60,000 bases of DNA from Owenia fusiformis (Eukaryota; Annelida; Polychaeta; Sabellida; Oweniidae): positions 31,786,556 through 31,846,555 of the forward strand of contig CAIIXF020000001.1 of assembly GCA_903813345.2 (NCBI GenBank), in the 5' to 3' direction. Shown piece after piece: positions 11,101 to 22,200 of this stretch (positions are counted from its first letter, which is position 1; every line of letters starts with the position of its first letter). The position numbers were made by a program, and so were the translations under genes. The notes under the pieces were generated by a model. That model had not been told where the DNA came from, ran no database searches, and was given only the letters and a program-made list of their open reading frames with translations.

Positions 11101-12198
11101 TCTTGTCAAATCGAATACTTTCGTGAAAAATAAATCAAAAACATTCAAAAAACAGAAGATAATCTCTCAAATGTTTTTAGCAAATCTGAACACTGACCAT
11201 AGACTCAGGTATCAAAGTCACTCAGTCAGTATTACATTCACTGAACAGACTCACTGCTCAGAACTGCAATTTCAAATTATTTTGCAAAGAAATTTTTAAT
11301 TTTTGTTGAAACTTGAAGGCCATCTTTTTCAGTTTAAACTAAAATCGGCAAATGTAGAGATTAATTACGGCATGCCAACTTTGAGTAGCAAAGATTTTAT
11401 TGTTTTAAAATCTTTACCTATGAATTAATGTCCTAACTAAGCGGTTAATACAAAAGGATACGCTCCAAATAAAATTTACTGTCATTTTCGTCCGCCATGT
11501 TGGTTTCCAGAACGTTGCTATGTCATGTCAAACTAATCGATAACTTTCAACGTAGGGATGAAGAAATCGTAAATATATATGTGGAATTTAGCATTTATGA
11601 TTTAAATATATATAAGTATAGATGTATAATGAATTATTTTATATTAATGTCTGGTACACAAATGTAAACTCATATGAAATTGATCGATTACTTTGAAAAT
11701 GGGACAACCTGCCTGACGTCACTTCCCGGGAAAATTAAAAATCTCAAAAGCGAAAAACCTCGACCTCGGGCAATTTCTCAGATTTGTATGTCTTTTTTCA
11801 TGTAAGTATTGTTATATGTTCAGTCTTTTTGATAAAATATAAATACATGCATTGAAATATAAATATTATATGACATTACGCGAATATATAACTCCGTTTA
11901 ATAGGTTTTAGTCGAATCTACCATATTATCGCCCAGCAATTTTGCCATTTTACAGGTCCTATTTATGAATTATATTCAGACTGACTAGTCAGTCTGTTGG
12001 ATACATACTTCATATACAGGTAAAGTCGGTTACATGTTTAAAAAGCAAGAACTTAACTTCGACATATAAGTGTTACCTTACCTCACATGCCTTCCAAATG
12101 GTAGTAAACGAACTCCAGTGTAACTACATCAGCTTATCTTTCCGTCCAATCAATAAGTACAGTTATAAGTTCATTATAAGTACTGAACATGTGTAAAA
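11101..12198. other. Intergenic; perfect 20-bp palindrome
   Basis: No gene is seen. 11977-11996 reads cagactgactagtcagtctg, a perfect palindrome. The rest is AT-rich and unassigned. Confidence 0.5.
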
Positions 12199-12303
12199 AT
12201 GAAATGTTTGTTTGATGCTCGGATGTTCACATTTTATTTAGCTCTAGTAAAATCATGGGCTCTACCATGGAGCCCATGGTAAAATGAACGAACAAACATT
12301 TCA
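12199..12303. repeat. Small foldback element with nested palindrome
   Basis: 'gaaatgtttgtt' and 'aacaaacatttc' form the outer arms. 'catgggctctaccatggagcccatg' (in two parts, catgggctc / gagcccatg) forms an inner hairpin. A tiny palindromic element is likely. Confidence 0.6.
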
Positions 12304-12686
12304 GAATCAGAAATTAATAACTATTTTGCGTGTATACATGCGCTATATAAATCAATCATAAGTACCTGTTATCCTCAAAATTGATCTTTTTATCCCGAGT
12401 AACCGCGATAATAGTTATCAATCTATTTGACAACACTTTCGCTCGCTTATAGTTTAATTTTACCGGGGACACTCGGACGAACAGAAACAATGACTGACAT
12501 GTGGAAATGTCATTTTAAAGATTGTTAAGTGTAGCCTAATTTTAGTAGTATAAATGAACATTTAACACAATAATTTTGTGTTAAATCGCTTGATGTTATG
12601 TGTTTTTTATTAGTTACATGTTATCGCGGAAAAATTGTTTTGATGGATCAATAACTGGCAAGAGAATTCCTAATAGTAAAGAACAC

Positions 12687-13268
12687 TAGGGCTGCCATCA
12701 TTAGTCGGAACGTCGACTTGTCAGTCAAAATGCAAGTTCGACAACGAAGTCGACAAAATTCCCGTCATGTCGACAGCAAACGATATCAATACTTACTTGA
12801 AAATATCCAAATGGCCCCAATACATTTCAATACACATTTCAACGTGTTATGTGCGCGTATTCTGCGGAAATATTGTTCACATTCATTTCATTTTCAAAAA
12901 ATAAATTCACCCGGAAGTTCCCTTCATGACTTCTCTTCTCTCTTGCGAGACGTTGTACGAGATTTCGCCCGAGCAGTCGAAATAAATCCCGGTCGAAACA
13001 TTGCAGGTATTTGTCCCATTTTCGTCTATAATATTCTATTAACTTGGCATTTAGTAACAATATTAGGCAATTACATACCAATATGAATATAAGTTATATG
13101 AAGCTTTTCCCCGATAGTGTATAAAGTGTGTTAATGAACCAGATAAAAATGTCAACATAAATTCTTCGCCTGTTTACCGTACTTCCCTGGAAAGTTCGAT
13201 TGTCGACAATATTTTCGACAGCAGAGTTCGACTGTCGACACTGACATTTGAGTTCGATGGCAGCCCTA
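12687..13268. mobile_element. hAT-type non-autonomous element with 8-bp target duplication
   Basis: The element begins tagggctgccatc and ends gatggcagcccta, a perfect 13-bp inverted repeat. The flanking 8-bp sequence aagaacac is identical on both sides (12679-12686 and 13269-13276), as expected for hAT transposition. Both subterminal regions carry several GTCGAC or TTCGAC motifs in both orientations, the usual layout of hAT subterminal transposase-binding repeats. The 582 bp contain no transposase. Confidence 0.88.
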
Positions 13269-14064
13269 AAGAACACCGTTATTGAGTTAACGACATTGAA
13301 CCAATCGAATCCTCGTATCCATTCAGATCATGTAGTCCAATTCAAAAACTTCCCGTTTGGTTATATGGTGAGGAAAATGTCCCACAAACGAAAAAAAATT
13401 TTGCTACATTTATAACGAGCATTGATTTCGGGGTCTGTAAAAAGCACGTAGGACCTGATTATCCCATTGATTTACTGAGACCGCCAGAAACATAATTCAA
13501 TTTTTGGGCTCAAAATTATAATCTGCCAGCAGTTCCTGACACTCCTACTAGCTATTACCAAACACTAATTGTTAGTACATGTACACATATCCATACCATA
13601 CATCTACAAAGTAGCAAACTAGTGTTTTAAGTACTACTTTTCCTATACCATGAACAAAAAATGTCAAGTAGGTTGTATTGACCCACAGTCAAGTGACCAT
13701 CTCAGTCCCGGACATGTCAACATTTCTTTCGAAACTTACTTCCATATAACTTTACCAGGGTTTGAAATAGGAATTCAAAAAAAGTCACCTGTTTTATTTC
13801 TGGATTCCCGCCTTACTTAGCTCATCTTGATGACTTGAACTTGCACAGCGCCGCTATATTAACATGAGTCTTATAGATATCTAGTATCATATCACACAAA
13901 ATTATAACTGTAATTGTATCGATTAGCCTCAGTTGACAGCCTCAGTATTTTGTCAACTGGTAAGATCCAGTCAGAGTTTTGGCAATGGATGATGTGATCA
14001 GAATTAGATCTATGTACATCAATTTATACAATGGCCAATTAAACTGCACGATATGATCAAGTGA

Positions 14065-14260
14065 TCAATCACAAGCACACATTTTCCAAGAGTTAACCAA
14101 TGATGCCTGTTTATGAAGAAGTGATCTCATGACCTTCTGCCAAAGCGCTGGCTGCTTGTTCCCAATCCTGGTAAAATTATATGGAAGCAAGTTCCAAAAG
14201 TAACGTTGACTCAAGTCCATGGTCTCAGTCTGTAAGGCTGCTAGCAACCAGTTGAACCTA
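14065..14260 (-). CDS. Possible terminal exon of an unrecognised protein
   Basis: The minus strand reads from an acceptor-like ttcttatttttag into an open frame beginning FNWLLAALQTETMDLSQRYF, continuing through NLLPYNFTRIGNKQPALWQK, and stopping after KMCACD. Composition looks protein-like (regular hydrophobic spacing, several Trp). I do not recognise the family, and no matching upstream exons could be placed between 14331 and 19086. It could be a gene fragment, a domain relic of a mobile element, or chance. The acceptor lies at the edge of an inverted repeat. Confidence 0.25.
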
Positions 14261-14261
14261 A

Positions 14262-14568
14262 AAATAAGAAATCTAAAGACTATTGTACAATAATGTATAG
14301 AAAATATATTCGTATTGCACACAAATGACATTAGTATATCATGGATTGCTTGTGAATTTGCATATAAAGTCTGTAACCTCTTATAGTTTGATGCTTCTCT
14401 GTAATTTTGAAAGAAATAACGTGGGGGATAGACCTCATATTACTAGAGGGCACAGGTTTATTGCACTAAACACTAAATAATCTGATATATTCAAATGCTA
14501 TTTGTGTGCAGTAAGAATATATTTTCTATATATATTATTGCACAATAGTCTTTAGATTTCTTATAATT
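14262..14568. repeat. Inverted-repeat element with about 80-bp arms
   Basis: Left 'agaaatctaaagactattgt' pairs with right 'caatagtctttagatttctt', and pairing continues through 'gaaaatatattc' / 'gaatatattttc' and 'gcacacaaatg' / 'atttgtgtgc'. Non-coding. Confidence 0.75.
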
Positions 14569-15288
14569 TACATTCAACTGATTGCTTTGAAGCAGCGTAA
14601 CAGACTGTACAGTAACCTACTATTCCGAGACACTGCATGGGAGTTCAAAAAACATTCACTGTTGATAGGTATTTTATACTAGAGAGATGTATTGACTAAC
14701 TCAGGCTTTAATGCATAGGAAAGTAGCACAAAATCACTTCTAGAGAAGTGGTCATTACTTTTTGTGGAAAAATATTTTCAGAGCTTGTCAGCTAGAATAA
14801 AATGAGACTTTTAGAAATACTAAATCATAGAGAAAATTGAAAAAGAATATTCAGATGATTGTGGTAATTCTTAATAGGTCCTTACCCCAATGCTATATGC
14901 AAAGTTGAGAGTTGATGACATCACTTCCTGAGTGAAATTTCAAAAGATGGCAGCCTACTGGAATTGGGCACTTTATTTTAAGTGATCAATGTTGACCAAA
15001 ACATTTTTCCATGTTTTTGTATATGGTTGTATCTCATACTTGAGTGGGTTTGGGATAGATATAATTTTTCAAAAGTTTAAAAGTTAAAATTCTTTTTAAT
15101 TTTTTAGATTTTAAAAGTTTAAAATTTTTTGAAAAGTTTGAATGTTACAATTTCATTGTATTGAGCTGAAGAAATATTACGAAAATGCTAAATATGAATT
15201 GTGCTCTTACAATAGCTTTTTATTTGAAAACGGTAGAAAATGTAATATCTACCCCAAACACACTCAAGTATGAGATACATCAGTTATG

Positions 15289-16375
15289 TACGGTCTGTTT
15301 TGGATATAGGGTATATCCCTCGGGAAATATTTATATCTCTCCTTGGTCCCTTCGGTCCCTCGGGAGATATAGAGATTATCCTATATGAGGTTCAGGATAT
15401 TGGGATTATCCCGAGGCCAATATAATATATCTGCCCGAGGGCCGTAGGTCCCGAGGGTAGATATATTATATTGACCAAGGGATAATCCCAATATCCTGAA
15501 CCGACTATAGGATGATCTGTTTATCCCATACCAATCACATTGTCCAATTGCCCACAGTTCAGAAACTCTGCAACCAACCGTGGAATTATTTTTAAATATT
15601 CATGTCCAGTTTTGTATTCTTGTCCGTAGCCGGATTTTCCTGTTCAAATCTTTGATTAATAACGGGGCATACTGCTCCTTCCCTTCTTTAGAGCATCAAA
15701 CAGATCGCGATTGTCTTCGTTATTCTCCAATCTCGTCTACAGTATGCGAACGTTACAAAAACGAACCAAGACGTGAACAGCGATTATGACGTAGCGGGCA
15801 GATATACTATATCTGCCCGCTCGGAGCGGGACGTAAAGCTATATCTGCCCGCTGATGAAAATATAAGGTTTTACAAACCGGCTTTATGTACCTGTAACAC
15901 GTCCAAGTATGGGATAAATAGAGATTATCCTATATGAGGTTCAGGATATTGGGATTATCCCGAGGCAAATTTAATATATTTGCCTGAGGGCCGCAGAAGA
16001 TTCATGAAGATTCATGTCCAGTTTTGTTTTCTTGGCCGTGGGTGGATTTTCCTGTTCTCTCAAATATTCCCATATTTATTTTCTCAATTTTTTGATTGAT
16101 TAAGTGGATGCTCCTTGCTATCAAACAGATCCCGATTGTCTGTGTTTTCTCCATTATGAACAAATATGCGAGCGATGATTATGACGTAGCGGGCAGATAT
16201 ACTATATCTGCCCGCTCGGAGCGGGACGTAAAGCTATATCTGCCCGCTGATGAAAATATAAGTTTTTACAAACTGACTTTATGTACCTGTAACACGTCCA
16301 AGTATGGGATAAATAAACATATCCCTCAGGATATACCCTATATCCAAAACATCCCGGTACATAACCCTTATATAG
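15289..16375. repeat. Complex element with outer inverted repeats and internal 400-550 bp duplication
   Basis: The outer ends 'ttttggatatagggtatatc' and 'gatataccctatatccaaaa' are inverted. Internally, 'gcgggcagatatactatatc' occurs at about 15795 and 16191, and 'ttatcctatatgaggttcag' at about 15373 and 15926. The text 'catgtccagttttgt' is also duplicated (15601, 16015). Many short inverted pieces (gcccgag/ctcgggc) suggest a foldback element enlarged by internal tandem duplication. No coding region is seen. Confidence 0.7.
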
Positions 16376-16474
16376 GTACCATATTAGGAGAAACATGGTC
16401 TGGCAAGAAATATCCCTTTAAAGCATGCAATTGAACGAAAAAGGAAGCTTTGTTTGGCAGAAATTCCTGGGAGG

Positions 16475-16560
16475 TTAATACAATTTTCATGAGTGGGAAA
16501 GGGTGGTGAATACAATTTTCGTGAGTGGGAAAGGGTGGTGAATACGATTTTCTTGAGTGG
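16475..16560. repeat. 32-bp minisatellite, three copies
   Basis: The unit 'gaatacaattttcatgagtg' + 'ggaaagggtggt' repeats near 16475, 16508 and 16540 with single-base changes. Confidence 0.85.
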
Positions 16561-18805
16561 GATTGGAAGGGACAATATGATTTTTTCAATTTCAAAAATA
16601 TTCCCAATTGTTGTTCACCTGAAAGTGGTAGTATCATGGGATTAATTGATATCCTTATCTTTAATTTATAGTTCAAACCAGCAGGACTTCATAAGAATGC
16701 AGAAGTAACTCTGATTGTAAACCCTATATTGATGGGAATCTACAAGGGATTTAGTCACTTCTGTATCTCACTTTGGAATTCATGGGGATTCTAGCCTTGC
16801 CCCATGCACATTTTCAACAGAACACGTCAGAAATTTATTTTATACAATATATATATTATAATAATACATATTTGTCAGTGCAATGAAGTTTTCATGAAGA
16901 CCCCCTTCCCTGTATTGAACTTGTAGTGAACAAAGGGCAGTAAGTCTTCATATAAACCTGTATCGAATAGATAAAACGATATAATAACATCTCTATATCA
17001 AGTCAGCAGTAGAAAAATATAAATGTATAAGTGTATGTTTGAAAGTCAAAAGATTATAAATCTATACATATACATTTTTAGTTACATCAGCAGTTGATAA
17101 ATTGTAATTTAATATAAATAATTTAGATGATACAGACTAAACAAGGACTTTATGTCTACTTTAAATAACCATTTACAGCATCATGTTAGAGCTTATAGCT
17201 TTTTCATTTACAGATTTGATCTTGTTCTACCAGTGATCCACCACTTTTCTACAGCATGCAGTTCTGTCCTAATGCAGGTGAGTGTTATTATAACTTATAA
17301 GTGTAACATGTAATCTTTTATTTTAAATAGTTACCGGTAGTTGTTTATAATATGACAATATGTACAACATTTTGTTATATGGTCACTCAACTGTGTTTAA
17401 AGGGAATGAAACAGAAATTTAAATTTGATTGTTTTAAGTCATTCTTAAAAGATATGTTTATACCACTTTTCAGATATGCTGAAAATCTTTGTGTAATATA
17501 CATAAATCAGTGCTTGTGCTAATATAATGATTGTTAATATTTTGAATATCATGTGTAACTAGTGATCCAATTTGTGGAATATTGATTATCTTACTTCATT
17601 TTAGCACTGGGTTTTAAAAATGTATTTGTACCCATATTATGCACAATTGTGAATTCCAGAACTTGTATTTTCTAATTAGAAGTAGTCCAAGGCAAGTAGA
17701 AGTAGATGTTTGTTTTACCTCTTGCCAAAATCCAAATGATGTAGATTCTTTTAATCAGTTTTAAGGGCTGATAGTTGTAAGTGTCATCCTAAATAACTCT
17801 AAGTACCTTAAAATAATGATATGTAACTTGCACATTCAATAGACTCAGAGGATATAAACATTCGTGTCGAATCTTGGAAAAACTGTATATTTAGAAATGA
17901 AGTATTTAATGCTTTTTGGAACTTCTACTCTCTGGCATGTCTGGTCAGTATCAGAAGGGAATATAAATTACATGGTGATTACATGATGAATGACAATTGC
18001 AGCTTGTAGCCCCTTAAATCAGTAACAAAAACATTAAGAAACAAAAATCAGTGAATTGAATTGTTTGCCATTCTCTGAGAAATCTTGCAATTTAACCAAG
18101 GTCCAATTTACCATATACATGTACAGAGTACTGCTTTTCTAGATACAAATTAGACGAAAACCAACTTTTTGGAATGTTCTGATATAGATAAAACTTTGTG
18201 AATACCATGCCTCTGTACATAATATACAGTGTCTATATACAAGCATTTTACACTTATTTACATCCTTATTCCCTATTACAGAGAATAAGCCTAGATATAT
18301 TGTTGAATTTACTTCACTTTGGATAAAAAGATGTCCTGAAACAATTTGGATTTTTAAAATCATTTTTGCCTCATGTCAATTTTTGGATCTGGCCTTTTAC
18401 AATGTTTCTCCCAAAGTAATATGAAATGACAATGATGATATTGTGCAGATAGATATTTCTATGACTAATAAACTACATGTACAATGTGTTTCAGTCATGC
18501 AAGAACCAATGCTCTTGAAGAATAAAAATGAATGACACAGATAAATCTTGGCCATGTGTTGGTGCATTAGCAAGAATATAATATACATAAATATGCAGAA
18601 AGATGAGGTAGGCCGTATCTAGAATTATGGCATGTGGGTGTCATGAAAGACTCACTACCAAATCATACAAATCATATAGTAATTGCCCATTATCTTTAAT
18701 GAATAGTTTTATACCTTTTTAATTTATACAATGAAAATACAAAGCTAAGATAAATAATGAAAATCACTCTTCTACACTATCAATGTGTACCCTCTAACAG
18801 CATGC
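16561..18805. other. Intergenic, no gene recognised
   Basis: AT-rich sequence without a convincing ORF. One isolated acceptor/open-frame/donor combination on the plus strand (17213-17277) is noted among the rejected items. The segment nearest 18900 is expected to contain the 3' UTR of the large membrane-protein gene, but I could not fix a poly(A) site. Confidence 0.5.
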
Positions 18806-18893
18806 CAAAATCTACAATTTTCTAATTATCCATCCATGCTCTACATCAAAATTTGGCCCATTAAATGATTTGAAAATTGTAGATTTTAGTCTA
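18806..18893. repeat. Hairpin in the putative 3' UTR of the large gene
   Basis: 'aaaatctacaattttc' and 'gaaaattgtagatttt' are perfect inverted arms about 55 bp apart, lying about 200 bp downstream of the stop codon of the minus-strand gene. If transcribed they would fold. Confidence 0.7.
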
Positions 18894-19086
18894 GGGTGGT
18901 TAAGCATATTTACACTATTCTCATTTTGTATTATACACAATATATTACCTGCAATATATCTTAGCAAATAAACAATATTAATATTGTACAAGTATATCAC
19001 TGTATGGTCCAAAATATTTCCTTGAGCTGTCATTTTAAATGAGACAATATATTTCAAAGTTGAATGCATACATTTACTGCAACCAC

Positions 19087-19249
19087 TTAAACAATCCTTG
19101 CTTCATAACGCAACACTTTATTCCATGACTCATCATCTCTTGTCTGGTATTGTTGCACCTTGGGTGTCTCACTAAATTGTTCGTTGTCATGGTAATTTGA
19201 CTCTTGGATTTCTTTAGTACGTTTTTCAAGGTCTTTCTCTTCTAATTTT
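19087..19249 (-). CDS. Cytoplasmic tail and stop codon
   Basis: The last coding exon gives a highly charged tail: KLEEKDLEKRTKEIQESNYH, then a segment with QQYQTRDDESWNKV, ending LRYEARIV and TAA (19087-19089). The whole tail is 62 residues with three tyrosines. No ITAM, kinase or named docking motif is seen. The first part may be helical. Confidence 0.9.
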
Positions 19250-22200
19250 CTGGAAAAAGAGATTCAAGTTTTACTAAGGAACAAGTTCTTCTGTGCTACT
19301 CAGTCTCTAAATTAAAAAAAATGATTGTCAAAAATTCTAGTCAAAAGGACCAGGTACATGTATGCTATGGAGGCATTCACATCTTTGACCACAAGTATTT
19401 TCTCACCATAAAGATGCCATTTCAGCTCATCAAAATAATATGTTTTCTTCCAAGTAAGGTCTCCCAAATGATAAGATAATCAATCTGGCTAACCCAAAAA
19501 ACAATGGATTAGGACCTAACCTCAACACATTTTTCAAAATGTTGGACTAATTTTCTCCAAAAAGGATCTTGTTTTTCTTATTTGTATTGCACAAAGGTAG
19601 AATGGCATTGAAAGTCTAGTTTAGAAGAAAAAATTGTGGTAACCAATATTAGGCTGAAAATCTGGAAAATTGTTAATTTTTATAATTTACTCTCAATTCA
19701 TCTCTTTGTCACTCCTTTAATGCATGCCTGTAGCCAGGGGGTTTGAGCGAACCCACCCCTTGGTCAAAAATTCTATCAATGCAGTTTTGCACCATTCTGA
19801 GCACTTTTCAGTGATTTTGGCCCATTAACCAAATATTCTTTCAAAATCATGCAGTTTTGCAACATTCTGAGCACTTTTCAGTGATTTTGCCATTTTAAAT
19901 TGTCAAGAGTGAACTCCCTGGAATTTTCCAAAAAGTCAACCCCCTTGGCAAATCTTAAATAAATTATAATTTTTTTTAGTGTATGTATACTTACTCTTGT
20001 TTTCGGAGACTCAGGAACTTCACTAGAACTAAAATGAGCAGGATCACACCTACCACTACGCTGCATACAATAACTATTATCACCCAGTTATTCTGCAAAC
20101 AAAAATCATGAGAAATGTTTAGTTTTAATATCTTTATGATGAATATACCTTATGGGGTGAATTTTTGTAATTAAGCAGAATAAGCATTCAGGTTCAACTA
20201 ATTAATGCACAGTAGGTCTATTGGAGCTAATTTTTGAAATAAATCCCAATAGACATCCAGTTTTAACCAGATCAAGGTAGCCCTAGTGGTATGAACTTTG
20301 GACATATTTGTTAATGCTGATCATGTTCAATCATAACAAAGTACTTTGGTACACATAAAAGCTTCAAACTAAGAAGAGATTCCTTTCATTCTAATACACT
20401 TGGTTTTGTCTATACCTATGATAAGTCTTGCTTCAAGACCCTGGAACCCCATCCTTATCTACTTTAACAACCTGTTGAAAAATAGATAAGGGGGGGGGGG
20501 CAGGGTCTTGAAGCAAGATTATAACCTATGATCTCCACATGATCAAGCTTGTTTGAGATATAGAATTATCAGTTACATACATGTACTAAAGGATATGATA
20601 TGTCTTGCTGAAGATACCAAAATAAAAATAAATACTGTATTCTCTGTAATAAGCATCCAGGGCGGTTAGAAAATTTGAAGTACCTCCTTTTCAGACCATT
20701 TTAATGAGTGCCCATATATAAAAGAAGTCAAAAATCCCTTGGAATTTCATATACAGTAAAACCTGTGTATAGTGAACATTTTTTTGTTGCTGAAGAAAAA
20801 TGTTCACTGTTGGTAGGTGTCCACTACAGTAAGGATTTGATTTCGCGGCATTTTGTTGTATTATATAAAGAGCCTAGATATTAAACAAGCCTAAATAGAG
20901 GAGGGAATAACTGATTTAATTTGTATTTTATACCTATGATAACCCATGACACTAGCAACAAATTTTTGTTCTTTGTTATGTTATACAAAGTTACTTATTT
21001 TAGACTGCCTGTCATCTGAATGGTTCATCCTTTCATTGTCAAAAAATCTCTTTATGGTCCTTTAAATAGTGGAACTCATGACACATTTGAGTCAGTTAAC
21101 GGATTTATTGAATTAATGAAACTACATGATGGAGTCAGTTAAGGGTGATCATTTTAATTTTAACCCAATTTGGTTTTTAAAATGATGTGGATGAGAAAAA
21201 GATTTAGTTGGGACTTAACAGGTAGAGATAGAAGTACTAATAATTAACCAGGGGGTCATTAACAGAACTTTCGCAAAGTTACGAATTTGCAAGTCAATTG
21301 TTAATTTTATGAATTTGGTAAATGTGCATTAACAGAACTTTCGTAAAGTTACGAACGATTCGCAAAGTTACGAAAAAATGACGTCACGTATGCTTTCGTT
21401 CGTAACTTTAATAGCACCTCAGACCCTTTCATAACTTTGCGAATGGCACATTTCTCATCCAGTTCTTATGTAAGGTATACAGGTTCACAAAAGGAAATTG
21501 TCTTTTATATGCAAGCTAAGTTTCATTAAATATCCATCTATTCTTACATAATAAGCAAATATGTTCCTGAGCTGGGAATCTTTGAAATCGCGGAGACAGG
21601 TTTAATCACAGCGCGCAATGATATCAAATGACACCATATTTCTATTTGTGCTAAATAATGATATAAGATGACGTCACAATTTGAAATTCGTTTACGAACG
21701 ATAAAACTTATGAATGACTTACGAAAGTGTTCTGTTAATGGCCCATTCGTAACTTTACGAATTCGTAAGTCATTCGTAACTTTTTAAATATTTACGAATT
21801 TCATAAAGTTACGAATTACGAATTCGTAACTTTGCGAAAGTTCTGTTAATGACCCCCAGATTATCTCCAATTAAAGCAATCAATGCTTCTAGACACTGTT
21901 AAACACATACCCCGCCTTACAAAAACAAAGCTAATATGAAGAATTATGATTAGTCACACCTGTTTCAATACAAGAGGAGATCAAAATCTAAAATTGACCT
22001 TTAAATAATTATTTTTGACAGGTAATATAAACGTAAACTGCTTAACTCTGATAAGCCAGTTGCAGCAAATCTGCGAGAAATCTTATGTATCAGATTCTAT
22101 GTTCATGAGGGACAGGATTATTCAATTAAATTTGTCAAGATTTAATGTTCACTGTTCACAGTAGGTAGGGGTTCACTATAACATGGGAGTCAATGGGAGA

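Noticed and set aside
12718-13086. 122-residue plus-strand ORF
   Set aside because: It lies wholly inside the hAT-type MITE, has no transposase similarity and reads through the subterminal GTCGAC repeats.
17213-17277. Plus-strand acceptor, 65-nt open frame (FDLVLPVIHHFSTAC) and GTGAGT donor
   Set aside because: Isolated. No neighbouring plus-strand exons could be found and the peptide is not recognised, so it is not listed as a gene.
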